The notes under the pieces are model-generated. The model saw only the letters and a program-made list of their open reading frames with translations. It was not told where the DNA came from and searched no databases. This document shows, one piece after another, positions 33,529 to 40,785 of a stretch of 64,000 nt of DNA. A program made the position numbers and the translations under genes. Source of the DNA: Elusimicrobiota bacterium (GTDB taxonomy: Bacteria > Elusimicrobiota > Elusimicrobia > UBA1565 > UBA9628); contig JAPLKL010000045.1 in assembly GCA_026388095.1 (NCBI GenBank), positions 1 through 64,000 on the forward strand, written 5' to 3'. Every line of letters starts with the position of its first letter. Within the stretch, counting starts at the first letter, position 1.

Positions 33529-33645
33529 TCAGTAGCTGTGAGCGAGAGCGGTCTTGGAAAGCTCACCATGGCGGGTGAGCCGCGGCTTGGAGTACTTCTT
33601 CCTCTTGGCATTCTTGCCGGCAGAGAGGCGGGTCTTCTTTGCCAT
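33529..33645 (-). CDS. 38-aa basic peptide with lasso-type leader motif, candidate RiPP precursor
   Basis: A 38-residue frame runs from ATG 33645 to TGA 33529. The first 20 residues are rich in Lys and Arg. The region Y18-x2-P21-x-L23-x3-G27-x-L29-x2-T32 closely follows the leader recognised by the PqqD-like RRE of lasso-peptide systems (Y-x2-P-x-L-x3-G, then Thr), with one residue fewer before Thr. Only six residues (ALAHSY) follow, too few for a lasso ring and tail. The final product is therefore either a very short peptide or a tag, or the gene is degenerate. It is the last gene of an operon encoding a PqqD-like protein, an HPr-kinase-like protein and four glycosyltransferases. Start codon spacing to the restored kinase stop is 13 nt. 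No strong ribosome site is seen. Confidence 0.6.
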   Translation of the reverse strand: MAKKTRLSAGKNAKRKKYSKPRLTRHGELSKTALAHSY

Positions 33646-33658
33646 CTTAAGGGTTAGT

Positions 33659-33843
33659 TTAACATCCTCTGTCCCGCTGGTCAAGGGCCTTTGGGCCCGC
33701 CAAGAAGGCCGCCAAGGCGGCCACGTTCGCCTTGGGATCGTCGCCTAGAGAAAAGCGCAAGAGGCGGGCTTGGCGCAGGATGCCGATGGCGGTCCGCGCC
33801 CGCGAGAGCGCGATCCCCGCCAAAGTGCGGGCCCCGACCCGAC
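33659..33843 (-). other. Out-of-frame C-terminal tail of the HPr-kinase-like gene
   Basis: In the frame shifted from the main kinase frame, this segment encodes VGARTLAGIALSRARTA followed by a further C-terminal stretch ending at TAA 33659. The sequence joins sensibly to ...MLRADLVG of the kinase. A tandem duplication CCGAC-CCGAC (33834-33843, plus strand) sits at the junction. Removing one copy restores a continuous kinase of the expected length. Confidence 0.65.
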
Positions 33844-34689
33844 GAGGTCCGCGCGCAGCATGTATTCCGACATCTGGGCGATGCCCGAGCCCACGACCAG
33901 GTGGACCGCCAGCGCGCCCGCGGCGCGCAGCCGGGAGGCGGGCTCTATGCGGGGAGCGGCTCCGGGCCGGCGCTCCCCGATGAGGATCCAGGCCACGGGC
34001 ACTCCGCCGCGCACGCGCTCCCGGAAGAATCCCAGGTCCACCAGGCGCTTGATCCCGTAGCGCAGACGGCGCATGCTGCGCAGCCATTTCTCGGGCACGT
34101 CGCGGAGCTCGGTGGCGGGGGCGAAGCCCAGCCGCAGGGGGAAGGCCATCAGCCGGAGGTCGTCGGCGATCAGGGGGGTGTCGTCGGAGACCAGGCCCAG
34201 GTCGGTCGCGCGGAGCAGCTCCAGGGCGGTGGTGCTCTTGCCCGCCCCCGAAGGCAGCAGCAGAAGGCCGCCCCGCTCGCCGCAAGTGAAGCCCAGGGCA
34301 TGGATTCGGTGCCAGCCTTTGAGGTCCAGCGCCTCCCCCGCGCGCGAGAGCACCGCCAGGAGGGCCAGCTCGTGCAGCCGTTCCGGATCCGGGCAGAGTA
34401 TCCTGCCGTGCTTGGCCGCGTAGTCGTATTCGGCACGGGCCTCGTCGGCATAGACGATGAGGCGTATTCCGGAGCGGTCGAAGACCGCGTAGTCTTTGGT
34501 CCGGAAGAGAGGCCGGCCTTCGGGGGAACGCTCCGGCAGGCGCGGCTCCAGCTCGATATGGATGGCTCCCTCGGCCGGGAAGGGCAGGAAGAAGTACTCG
34601 AAGTCCCGGCGCAGGTCGTCCAGGACCTCGGCCGGGCCTCCGCTCAGGGTCACGGGCACGCCGTGGATGTCCAGGTTGAGCTCGGTCAT
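33745..34689 (-). CDS. HPr-kinase-like protein, C-terminus frameshifted
   Basis: As written the frame gives 314 aa, but only the first ~280 are native. A non-homologous Arg/Ser-rich tail follows a 5-bp tandem duplication at 33834-33843. The conserved core is a P-loop LLLLPSGAGKSTTALELL and a downstream LVSDDTPLI, the Walker A and Asp pair of HprK/PEP-carboxykinase-like kinases. Homologs in some lasso-peptide clusters (ThcoK, PadeK) phosphorylate a C-terminal Ser of the precursor. The peptide encoded next ends in Ser-Tyr. The gene starts 4 nt inside the GT2 gene. Whether the frameshift is real, phase-variable or a sequencing error is open. Confidence 0.75.
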   Translation of the reverse strand: MTELNLDIHGVPVTLSGGPAEVLDDLRRDFEYFFLPFPAEGAIHIELEPRLPERSPEGRPLFRTKDYAVFDRSGIRLIVYADEARAEYDYAAKHGRILCPDPERLHELALLAVLSRAGEALDLKGWHRIHALGFTCGERGGLLLLPSGAGKSTTALELLRATDLGLVSDDTPLIADDLRLMAFPLRLGFAPATELRDVPEKWLRSMRRLRYGIKRLVDLGFFRERVRGGVPVAWILIGERRPGAAPRIEPASRLRAAGALAVHLVVGSGIAQMSEYMLRADLVGSGPALWRGSRSRGRGPPSASCAKPASCAFL

Positions 34690-35678
34690 GGCTTGGCGGG
34701 GGCGCCCGTGGACAGAAGCAGGCCGCGCAGCATGCCCAGGGCGTAGGAGAGATGGCCCAGCGGCATCAGCAGAAGGAACCAGGCGGCGGCAGCCGGACGA
34801 CGCGTCCGCCAGAGCAGGCGCAGGGCCGCGGCGAGGCAGACCCCCGCGTATAGCGCCGGGGGAGCCCAGGATGCCAGCGTCCTCGGCCCCAGCGCCAGGA
34901 ACACGAGGTAGGCCAGCCCGGCGGGCGGCAGCAAGGTCACCGGCTGCAAGGAGCCGGGGGCCATGCGGGTGATCTGCATGCGCCCGGCTCCGCTTTGGAA
35001 AGCCTGATGGCAGAACCCGGGTATGTCCCCGCGGCGGACATGATAGACATGGAGCTCCGGGCTGAACAGGCCGGGCCCGCGGCGCTGCTCCGCGTGGTAG
35101 AGCAGGAGGTTCTCCTCGGCGCTCACGCAGGATTCGGGGAAGGCCAGCCCGTCCTCGCTGAAGACCCGGCGCCGCACCCCGAGATTGCAGAGCATGAAGC
35201 CCCAGGACGACAGCAGACGGTCTTCACCCCCGGCAGCGTAGCGGACGCGCATGGGGCCCGCTCCCCAGGCCGAGCTGAGGACCGCGTCCGCGGCGAGCTG
35301 GAACGCGGTGGGCTCGGGCGCCCCCAGGTTCGGGCCGCCGGCGTAGCAGACCTCGGGATGCCGGGCGAATTTCTCCAGGACCCGCCCGCAGAATCCGGGC
35401 GGGACGACCACGTCGTCGTCGAGGAAGTACAGGATCTCGCCCCGGGCCCGCCCTACGGCCAGGTTGCGGGCCGCGCCCCGCGACGAGCGCGCGGCGTCCA
35501 GCACGGTCGCCAGCGGCCAGCGCGAGGCCAGCTCTTCGCGCAGGCCCGCGCCGGCTGGCCCGAGGCCGTTGAGGAGCACGACGACCTCGGCCTCGGAGCC
35601 TGGCGAGACGTCGAGGCTCTCCAGGCAGCGCCGCAGCAGCTCCGGCCGGTGGCTGATGATGATGAGGCTCAGCCGCAT
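34686..35678 (-). CDS. GT2 family glycosyltransferase with C-terminal membrane helices
   Basis: 330 aa. The GT-A fold starts with LSLIIISHRPELLRRCLESL. SSRGAARNLAVGRARGEILYFLDDDVVVP contains the DxD motif. CVSAEENLL is in the acceptor-side ED position. Residues about 245-325 contain two or three hydrophobic segments, so it is probably anchored at the inner membrane. It overlaps the GT4 gene by 10 nt upstream and the kinase by 4 nt downstream. It is one of four glycosyltransferases in the operon with the small peptide. Confidence 0.85.
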   Translation of the reverse strand: MRLSLIIISHRPELLRRCLESLDVSPGSEAEVVVLLNGLGPAGAGLREELASRWPLATVLDAARSSRGAARNLAVGRARGEILYFLDDDVVVPPGFCGRVLEKFARHPEVCYAGGPNLGAPEPTAFQLAADAVLSSAWGAGPMRVRYAAGGEDRLLSSWGFMLCNLGVRRRVFSEDGLAFPESCVSAEENLLLYHAEQRRGPGLFSPELHVYHVRRGDIPGFCHQAFQSGAGRMQITRMAPGSLQPVTLLPPAGLAYLVFLALGPRTLASWAPPALYAGVCLAAALRLLWRTRRPAAAAWFLLLMPLGHLSYALGMLRGLLLSTGAPAKP

Positions 35679-36688
35679 GGCCGCTCCTTGCCGTCCTTGT
35701 AGAGGCGGGCGTACTCGCGCGCGCGCTTCTGCCAGAGCGCGCCTTGCGCCATGCGGCGCCCGGCCGTGGCCAAGCGCAGGCGCAAGGCCGGGTCCGACCA
35801 GAGGTGCCGCAGGCCGCGCTCCAGGGCCGCGACGTCGCCGGGCGGCACGAGCCAGGCCTCCCGGCCGTGGCGCAGCTGCCGGGCGGCCATGCCGGTGCGC
35901 GTGGTCAGGACCGGCGCGCCCCCGGCCAAAGCCTCCAGCACCGCCATGCCGTAGGTCTCGCGGCGCGAGGCAGAGACGAAGACCCTGGCCTTGGCCAAGG
36001 CCGCGCGCAGGGGCGCGGCGGCTGCGGCCTTGGTGAAGCGCACGCGGCCGCGCAGGCCCAGGCGCAGGGCCAGGTCCTGGAAGCGGCCATTTTGGAAATC
36101 CTGCCCAAAGACGAGCAGGCGGGCTCGCGGCTCCTGGCGGAGCAACCCGCAGAAGGCCCAGAGCAGGAGGTCAATGCCCTTGTAGGGGGCCAGCCTGGCC
36201 GCGGCCACGATGCTGTCTCCATCGCGGCGTCCGGCCGCGCGGCAGAACCACTCCCGACCCACGCCGTTGCCCACCACGGCGACCTGGCCCGCGGCCCGGG
36301 GATAGCGCCGGCCCACCGCCCGGGCCAGGTCCGGGGTCAGGGCGGTGACCCGGCTGGCGCGGGCGAGGAGGGATGCGATGTGCCGGCGCTGGACTGCGTC
36401 CGGAGCCGGCAGGTCCGGGTGGTCGAGGTCCTGGAAGGTGACCACCAGCCTGGCCCGCCTGACCGCGGCGGAGTCCAGCCAGCGGCGCGCGGCCGCACCG
36501 AGATGCCCGGAGAAATGCAGGTGCACCAGGTCGGGGCGGAAGAGCGCGAGGTCTCCGAGTCGGGAGCGCCGCGGACAGAAGCAGCGCGCCTTCCAGCCGC
36601 TGCCGCGCAGGGCCTCGGCCAGCGAGGCGAGCACCCGGCGATAGGTCGGGTCCTGCAGGGAGGTGCCGGGCAGCAGGGCGAGTCTCAT
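35669..36688 (-). CDS. GT4 family glycosyltransferase
   Basis: 339 aa from ATG 36688, overlapping the GT9 stop by 4 nt. GT-B fold: an N-terminal domain with RLALLPGTSLQDPTYRRVL and DLVHLHFSGH, and a C-terminal domain with AAARLAPYKGIDLLLWAF. The C-terminal E-x7-E-type block is SASRRETYGMAVLEALAGGAPVL, the nucleotide-sugar binding signature of GT4. It probably transfers a sugar from a nucleotide donor at the cytoplasmic face. The acceptor is unknown. Context is the operon with PqqD-like, HprK-like and RiPP-like genes. Confidence 0.85.
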   Translation of the reverse strand: MRLALLPGTSLQDPTYRRVLASLAEALRGSGWKARCFCPRRSRLGDLALFRPDLVHLHFSGHLGAAARRWLDSAAVRRARLVVTFQDLDHPDLPAPDAVQRRHIASLLARASRVTALTPDLARAVGRRYPRAAGQVAVVGNGVGREWFCRAAGRRDGDSIVAAARLAPYKGIDLLLWAFCGLLRQEPRARLLVFGQDFQNGRFQDLALRLGLRGRVRFTKAAAAAPLRAALAKARVFVSASRRETYGMAVLEALAGGAPVLTTRTGMAARQLRHGREAWLVPPGDVAALERGLRHLWSDPALRLRLATAGRRMAQGALWQKRAREYARLYKDGKERPCG

Positions 36689-37593
36689 GACCGCTCGACG
36701 ACCCCGATCCGGCCGCATTCGCGGCGCACCTGCTCGCAGACCTCGGGGACGGTGAGCGCGTCGCCTGGCGCGCGCGCGGAGCCCCGCCCATAGGCGTAGT
36801 CCTGCCAGAGCGGGCTGACCACCTTGGCGAGCCTCCCGTAGCCGTGGATCTCGGCGGGGCTGGTGCAGATGAAGAGCGCCACGGTCCGGATGCCGAGAGC
36901 CAGGGCCAGGTGCATGGTCAAGGTGTCCCCGCAGACCACCAGGTCGCAGGCCGCGATGTCCGCCAGGAACTCCTGCAGGCTGTCACGCTGCCGGAAGACC
37001 TCCACCCGCAGACCGTCCTTTTCAAGGCCGCGGGCCAGCTCGGGGAAGCCGCTCCAGCGCTTCATGGGCCAACGCTCGCTGGCCCGCCCATCGAGGCCGA
37101 TCCGCAGGGGCCGGCCCGGCCCTGGGCGCCGGGCGGCGGGGCCGATCCAGTATTCCTCGCCCCCGAACTTCCGGTCCAGCATGGCGAAGACGAGATCCTG
37201 ATAGGTGCGGTCGTTGGACCGCTTGCGGCTGTCGGCCTGGGCTTGGCCGAGGCGGGAGATCAGGCTCAGGTCGAACCAGGCCGCCGCGCTGTCCGTGTAG
37301 CGCAGGCCGCCGTCCGGACCCAGATAAGTCCCCACAAGCCGGCCGGCCTGGACCGACGAGGCCAGAGCGGCGGCCTCCCGGTCCTCATCCAGGCTCAGGA
37401 CCAAGTCGAAGCGGGTCCCGCGCAGGGCGGCGGCCTGCGCCAAGGTCAGGACCGCGGCTAGAGGTTCGCGCGGAAGCAGCGGATGGGCGGCGTGGTCGGC
37501 GACCCAGGTGATTTCCCCCGGGAGCGCGCGCAAGAGCGGGGTGGTGCGGACCACGTCGCCCAGGGCGCCGAGCTTGATGACGAGTGTGTTCAA
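36685..37593 (-). CDS. GT9 family (ADP-heptosyltransferase-like) glycosyltransferase
   Basis: 302 aa, starting with TLVIKLGALGDVVRTTPLLRAL, the hallmark N-terminus of LPS heptosyltransferases. The C-terminal half has RIGLDGRASERWPMKRWSGF and IAACDLVVCGDTLTMHLALALG, the GT9 donor-binding motif. Family members build LPS inner core or related glycans. It overlaps the PqqD-like stop by 4 nt. In this operon it may act on a dedicated acceptor rather than core LPS, which would be unusual. The exact acceptor is not inferable. Confidence 0.85.
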   Translation of the reverse strand: MNTLVIKLGALGDVVRTTPLLRALPGEITWVADHAAHPLLPREPLAAVLTLAQAAALRGTRFDLVLSLDEDREAAALASSVQAGRLVGTYLGPDGGLRYTDSAAAWFDLSLISRLGQAQADSRKRSNDRTYQDLVFAMLDRKFGGEEYWIGPAARRPGPGRPLRIGLDGRASERWPMKRWSGFPELARGLEKDGLRVEVFRQRDSLQEFLADIAACDLVVCGDTLTMHLALALGIRTVALFICTSPAEIHGYGRLAKVVSPLWQDYAYGRGSARAPGDALTVPEVCEQVRRECGRIGVVERS

Positions 37594-37859
37594 GAGGCCG
37601 GCGCCAGGAGTTTGTCGCGGAGCAGCTCTTTGAGCAGGGCGTCGGCGTAGCGGGCGACGTCGGGGGCCGCGGCGCCATACTCCTCCGCCACGAGGGAGGC
37701 CACCTTCTCGACGGGATGTCCCGCCGCCAGCAGCTCCCAGATGCGGGAGCCGGTGTCGTTGAGGGAATAGTAGACGCTGGAGTCGAGGTCCAGGACCACG
37801 ACTTCTTCGTCAACGCGCCGCCAGGCGACGTGCCCGGCGGCCTTGTAGCTCTTGTTCAT
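37590..37859 (-). CDS. PqqD-like RiPP recognition element protein
   Basis: 89 aa, the usual length of the free-standing PqqD family. It has a beta-hairpin region (HVAWRRVDEEVVVLDLDSSVYYSLNDTGSRIWELLAAG) and a C-terminal three-helix part (VASLVAEEYGAAAPDVARYADALLKELLRDKLL). Such proteins bind RiPP leader peptides and present them to modifying enzymes; in lasso systems the B1 protein binds the Y-x2-P-x-L-x3-G motif. A peptide with that motif is encoded at the end of the same operon. It starts at ATG 37859, within the 3' end of the GT2 gene (50-nt overlap). Confidence 0.85.
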   Translation of the reverse strand: MNKSYKAAGHVAWRRVDEEVVVLDLDSSVYYSLNDTGSRIWELLAAGHPVEKVASLVAEEYGAAAPDVARYADALLKELLRDKLLAPAS

Positions 37860-38655
37860 CGCGGCTCCTCCGCAGGTCCCAGCTCGCCGCGTCCGTGTCG
37901 TCGAGGGCGTGGAACACGAACTGGGACCATTTGCGCGCCAGGATCTCGCGGTTGATCCTCCGGTGATGGGAATAATCCACCCCGCGGTAGCCCATGGCGC
38001 CGTAATGGTGCACGAAGACGTCCTCGGCCAGCAGGAGCTTGTAGCCCGCCTGCCGGACGCGCAGGCAATAATCGTAGTCCTCGTAGCCGCCCGGGCCGAA
38101 GCGCTCGTCGAGGAGGCCCACGCGGTCGACCACCTCGCGCTTGACGAGCAGGCAGAACGCGATGAGCCGGTGGACCTCCCGGCTGCGGCCGGCGTGCGCC
38201 TGCGCCCAGGCCCAGGAGAACTTAGGCAGGTCCGCGGCGCCGCGATAGGAGGGGGCGCTGGCGCTTTGCAGGCCCGGAGCCGAGTTGGTCATGGGCGCCA
38301 CCAGTCCAGCCTCGTTGTCGCGCTCGGCCCAGGCGATGAGGCGGCTGAGCCACTGCGGCCCGACCACGGCGTCGGCGTTGAGCAGCACGAGGTGGCGTCC
38401 GCGCGCCGCCCGGATGCCCTGGTTGTTGCCGGCCGCGAAGAACCGGTTCTGCGCGTTGCGGATCAAGCGGATGTTCGGGCGCCGGCAGAGGCGCTCCAGG
38501 CGGCGCACGGCTGGAGCCTGGGAGGCGTTGTCCACCACGATGATCTCGTGCGGGACGTCTGTGCGGGACCGGACGCTCTCCAGGCATTCCTCGAAATAGT
38601 CCACGTCGTCGTGGGTGAGGATGATGATGCTGGCGCGGGGAGCCGTCTTGGTCAT
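37810..38655 (-). CDS. GT2 family glycosyltransferase (rhamnosyltransferase-like)
   Basis: 281 aa from ATG 38655, 21-30 nt downstream of a TATAAT-like box read on the minus strand. It begins SIIILTHDDVDYFEECLESV. The donor site has IIVVDNASQ, NQGIRAARGRHLVLLNADAVV (DxD-like NAD) and the acceptor block FGPGGYEDYDYCLRVRQAGY, typical of GT2 family enzymes such as WbbL-type rhamnosyltransferases. It is the first gene of the seven-gene operon that ends with the small peptide. It is divergent from the nucleotidyltransferase at 38698. Confidence 0.85.
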   Translation of the reverse strand: MTKTAPRASIIILTHDDVDYFEECLESVRSRTDVPHEIIVVDNASQAPAVRRLERLCRRPNIRLIRNAQNRFFAAGNNQGIRAARGRHLVLLNADAVVGPQWLSRLIAWAERDNEAGLVAPMTNSAPGLQSASAPSYRGAADLPKFSWAWAQAHAGRSREVHRLIAFCLLVKREVVDRVGLLDERFGPGGYEDYDYCLRVRQAGYKLLLAEDVFVHHYGAMGYRGVDYSHHRRINREILARKWSQFVFHALDDTDAASWDLRRSRDEQELQGRRARRLAAR

Positions 38656-38679
38656 TTCCTGTGGAGGGGACGAGTATTT

Positions 38680-38687
38680 ATTATACT
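38680..38687. promoter_or_regulatory. Divergent -10 elements for GT/RiPP operon and nucleotidyltransferase
   Basis: On the plus strand TATACT (38682-38687) lies 10 nt before ATG 38698. On the minus strand the overlapping AT-rich patch reads AGTATAATAA, with TATAAT about 25 nt before ATG 38655. The two operons probably share one promoter region. Confidence 0.5.
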
Positions 38688-38697
38688 TTTGGCACGG

Positions 38698-40248
38698 ATG
38701 GTCCTGCAAGGCTCTCTGCGACGGCTGGTCATCGCCACCAGGGGCTGGCCGCTGTTCGGGGCCGGCTACTGCGCCGCGTACGGCCTCGCGGTCCGTCTGG
38801 CGGCCTTGCTCCTGGCTCCTCTGGCCGCGCTCTATCTGCGCCGGGGTCTGAGCCGGCAGGGCCTGACGCCCGGGGTCAGCGACGTGGACCTGCTCGCGGT
38901 CCTGGACATCCCCCGGGATGGGGAGGCGGACCTTCTGCGCGGTCTTTGGCGCCGCTATCGCCTGGCCAAGAGCCTATTCCCGATGCTGGGAGAGCTGCAG
39001 GTCGCCACGAAGGATGAGCTGGCCGCGTACCTCTCCTGCGGAGGGATCCGCCGCCTAGAGGCGCCGGGCTGGCAGGTCCTCAGAGGCGGGGCTCCGCCCG
39101 CGCCCGCGCCGGCAGGGGTCGACTCGGCCCGGCTGCACCTGCACGAGGCCCTGGCCGCCTACATCTTCCTCTCCCAGACCTACTTCGAATCCGCGCGCGA
39201 GCCGCGGCTGCCGGATTTTGGGTTCCGCGTGGCCAAGGGGTTCCTGGACGTGCTGCGGCACGCTTCTGCGGCGCAGGACGGCCTGCCCACGGCCCTGGAG
39301 AGGCTCCGGGCGCGCAGCGAGCTGACCGGCTCCTTGCCGGGGGACCTGCGGCGCGGCCTGGAGCAGCCCGACCTCCTGGACCGTGACGCGGGGCTGAGGC
39401 TCTTGGGCCTGGCCCTGTCCCGCATCGACGGCCTCTGCGGCGGGCTGGCCTTGCCCGCTGCGTCCGCGCCCACGGGCCCGGCGCACAGCCCCCCGGCCAA
39501 CGCCGGCTGCGACGGCTGGCCGGCGCTGCTTTCAGCGCTCGGCCCGGGGACGGGTTTGTTCATGGATACCTTGTTCCATTGGTACGTGGTGCTGTCCGGC
39601 GCGCCCGAGCCGGAGGCGCTGCGCAAAGTCGCCGGCCTGATGGACGGCTGGCATCTGCGCGACCCGCGGTTCCAGAGCGCCGGCTGGCTGGTCACCCGGA
39701 ACGTCATGCAGGCCCTGCTTCTGGTCCCGCATCTGGACACGCCGTTCTTCGCCTGGGCCTTGGGCGGGCCGGACCGCGGTGACGGCTTGTGGGTCCGGGC
39801 GCTGAGCCGCCACCCTCTCTGGGCGGGCCATTATCGCCTGCGCTGGAAGCTGGGCGGCGGCCTGCGGCCGCCTGGCCCGGAGGAGCTGCGACGCAGCGCC
39901 CGGCAGGCCGCCTCAGAGCTGGCGCTAGCGTTGCGCATGTTCGGCCTGGGCTCCTGGGCCGGGGGCAACTCCTACCGGCTTTTCTTCCTTTATAGCCGCG
40001 TCCTGAGCCTGCGCCTCTTCCTGGAACGCGGCGTCATCGTTGACCCGCACGACATCGACGCCTTGCTCGATGCCTACGCGGAGCATTTCCCGGAGGCGCG
40101 CTCCTGGCTGGAGCGCCTGGCGGCCGAGGAGTTGCGCAGCCCGGCGGCCGAGCTGGACGCTCTGGACCCCGCCGAGCTATTCTATCGGCACCTGCCCTTC
40201 CTGCGTGCGCAGGCGGACGCGGCGCTGGCGCGGCTCTGGCCAGATTGA
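38698..40248 (+). CDS. Nucleotidyltransferase-fold protein
   Basis: 516 aa from ATG 38698; the frame is open further upstream, but that part overlaps the divergent gene and is not coding. Near residues 58-67 it has GVSDVDLLAVLD, the G-x-S-D-x-D-L motif of the Pol-beta-type nucleotidyltransferase superfamily with two metal-binding Asp. The rest is helical and not assigned. Nucleotidyltransferases occur in some lasso-peptide and polysaccharide clusters. It is divergent from the operon with PqqD-like, kinase-like and glycosyltransferase genes, so coregulation is likely. The substrate is unknown. Confidence 0.6.
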   Translation: MVLQGSLRRLVIATRGWPLFGAGYCAAYGLAVRLAALLLAPLAALYLRRGLSRQGLTPGVSDVDLLAVLDIPRDGEADLLRGLWRRYRLAKSLFPMLGELQVATKDELAAYLSCGGIRRLEAPGWQVLRGGAPPAPAPAGVDSARLHLHEALAAYIFLSQTYFESAREPRLPDFGFRVAKGFLDVLRHASAAQDGLPTALERLRARSELTGSLPGDLRRGLEQPDLLDRDAGLRLLGLALSRIDGLCGGLALPAASAPTGPAHSPPANAGCDGWPALLSALGPGTGLFMDTLFHWYVVLSGAPEPEALRKVAGLMDGWHLRDPRFQSAGWLVTRNVMQALLLVPHLDTPFFAWALGGPDRGDGLWVRALSRHPLWAGHYRLRWKLGGGLRPPGPEELRRSARQAASELALALRMFGLGSWAGGNSYRLFFLYSRVLSLRLFLERGVIVDPHDIDALLDAYAEHFPEARSWLERLAAEELRSPAAELDALDPAELFYRHLPFLRAQADAALARLWPD

Positions 40249-40275
40249 AGTCCAGTATCCTAAACAAGAAGCTGC

Positions 40276-40304
40276 TTGAGATTCATAGCGCTTGAAGGTA
40301 GAAT
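40276..40304 (+). promoter_or_regulatory. Consensus-like sigma70 promoter for the SPOR gene
   Basis: TTGAGA (40276-40281), a 17-nt spacer and TAGAAT (40299-40304). A Shine-Dalgarno AGGAGAG (40330-40336) lies 6 nt before ATG 40343. This is the clearest -35/-10/SD arrangement in the window and contrasts with the leaderless-looking genes around it. Confidence 0.65.
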
Positions 40305-40342
40305 ACATCCACTTTTAATAATACTCTTTAGGAGAGTCAGGT

Positions 40343-40762
40343 ATGGCAAGCCAAAATAAGAGTTTATGGGTGGTGTTGGCGTTGGTTGCAGTGGGTATGG
40401 TTATTCTCTTTCTAAGCTTTAAGGCGTCTTCGAAGAAGGTGGTGCAAGATGTGATGGCTCAAAAGGATACCGTGCCTTCTCCGGCGATTGTGACTAGTCC
40501 TGAAAACGGTAAGGAAGCAGGTTTCGCAGTCCAGGTGTATTCGTTTAAGGGTCAGAAGAGAGCCAATTTGGCTTTAGATAGTCTGAAAAGCAAAGGATTC
40601 GCAGAAACCTATATTGAGATCAGCAATCTAGGTGAGCGAGGAACCTGGTATCGGGTTCGCATTGGTGGGTTAAAGGATGAGGCATTAGCCAGGACGAAGC
40701 TAGAGACGATCCGCAAGGATTTCAACAGGGCCTGGCTCGTAAAACCGTCCAGGACTAAATAA
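40343..40762 (+). CDS. SPOR-domain membrane-anchored protein of low GC
   Basis: 139 aa. An N-terminal helix (SLWVVLALVAVGMVILFLSF) would anchor it in the inner membrane. The C-terminal 80 residues are a SPOR domain (GFAVQVYSFKGQKRANLALDSL, then TWYRVRIGGLKDEALARTKL), which binds denuded peptidoglycan at division sites. Codon use is strikingly AT-richer than all neighbours (many GTG/TTA/AAT/GAT codons). It has a consensus promoter and a strong ribosome site, suggesting constitutive expression or recent acquisition. It is probably monocistronic. The SGNH gene follows after 23 nt with its own -10-like GATAAT. Confidence 0.85.
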   Translation: MASQNKSLWVVLALVAVGMVILFLSFKASSKKVVQDVMAQKDTVPSPAIVTSPENGKEAGFAVQVYSFKGQKRANLALDSLKSKGFAETYIEISNLGERGTWYRVRIGGLKDEALARTKLETIRKDFNRAWLVKPSRTK

Positions 40763-40785
40763 AAACAATCCGATAATCCCCGGAT

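Noticed and set aside
33529-38655. Complete lasso-peptide biosynthetic cluster
   Set aside because: There is no asparagine-synthetase-like cyclase and no transglutaminase-like leader protease in the window, and the peptide has no adequate core. Only the RRE, kinase and leader motif are shared.
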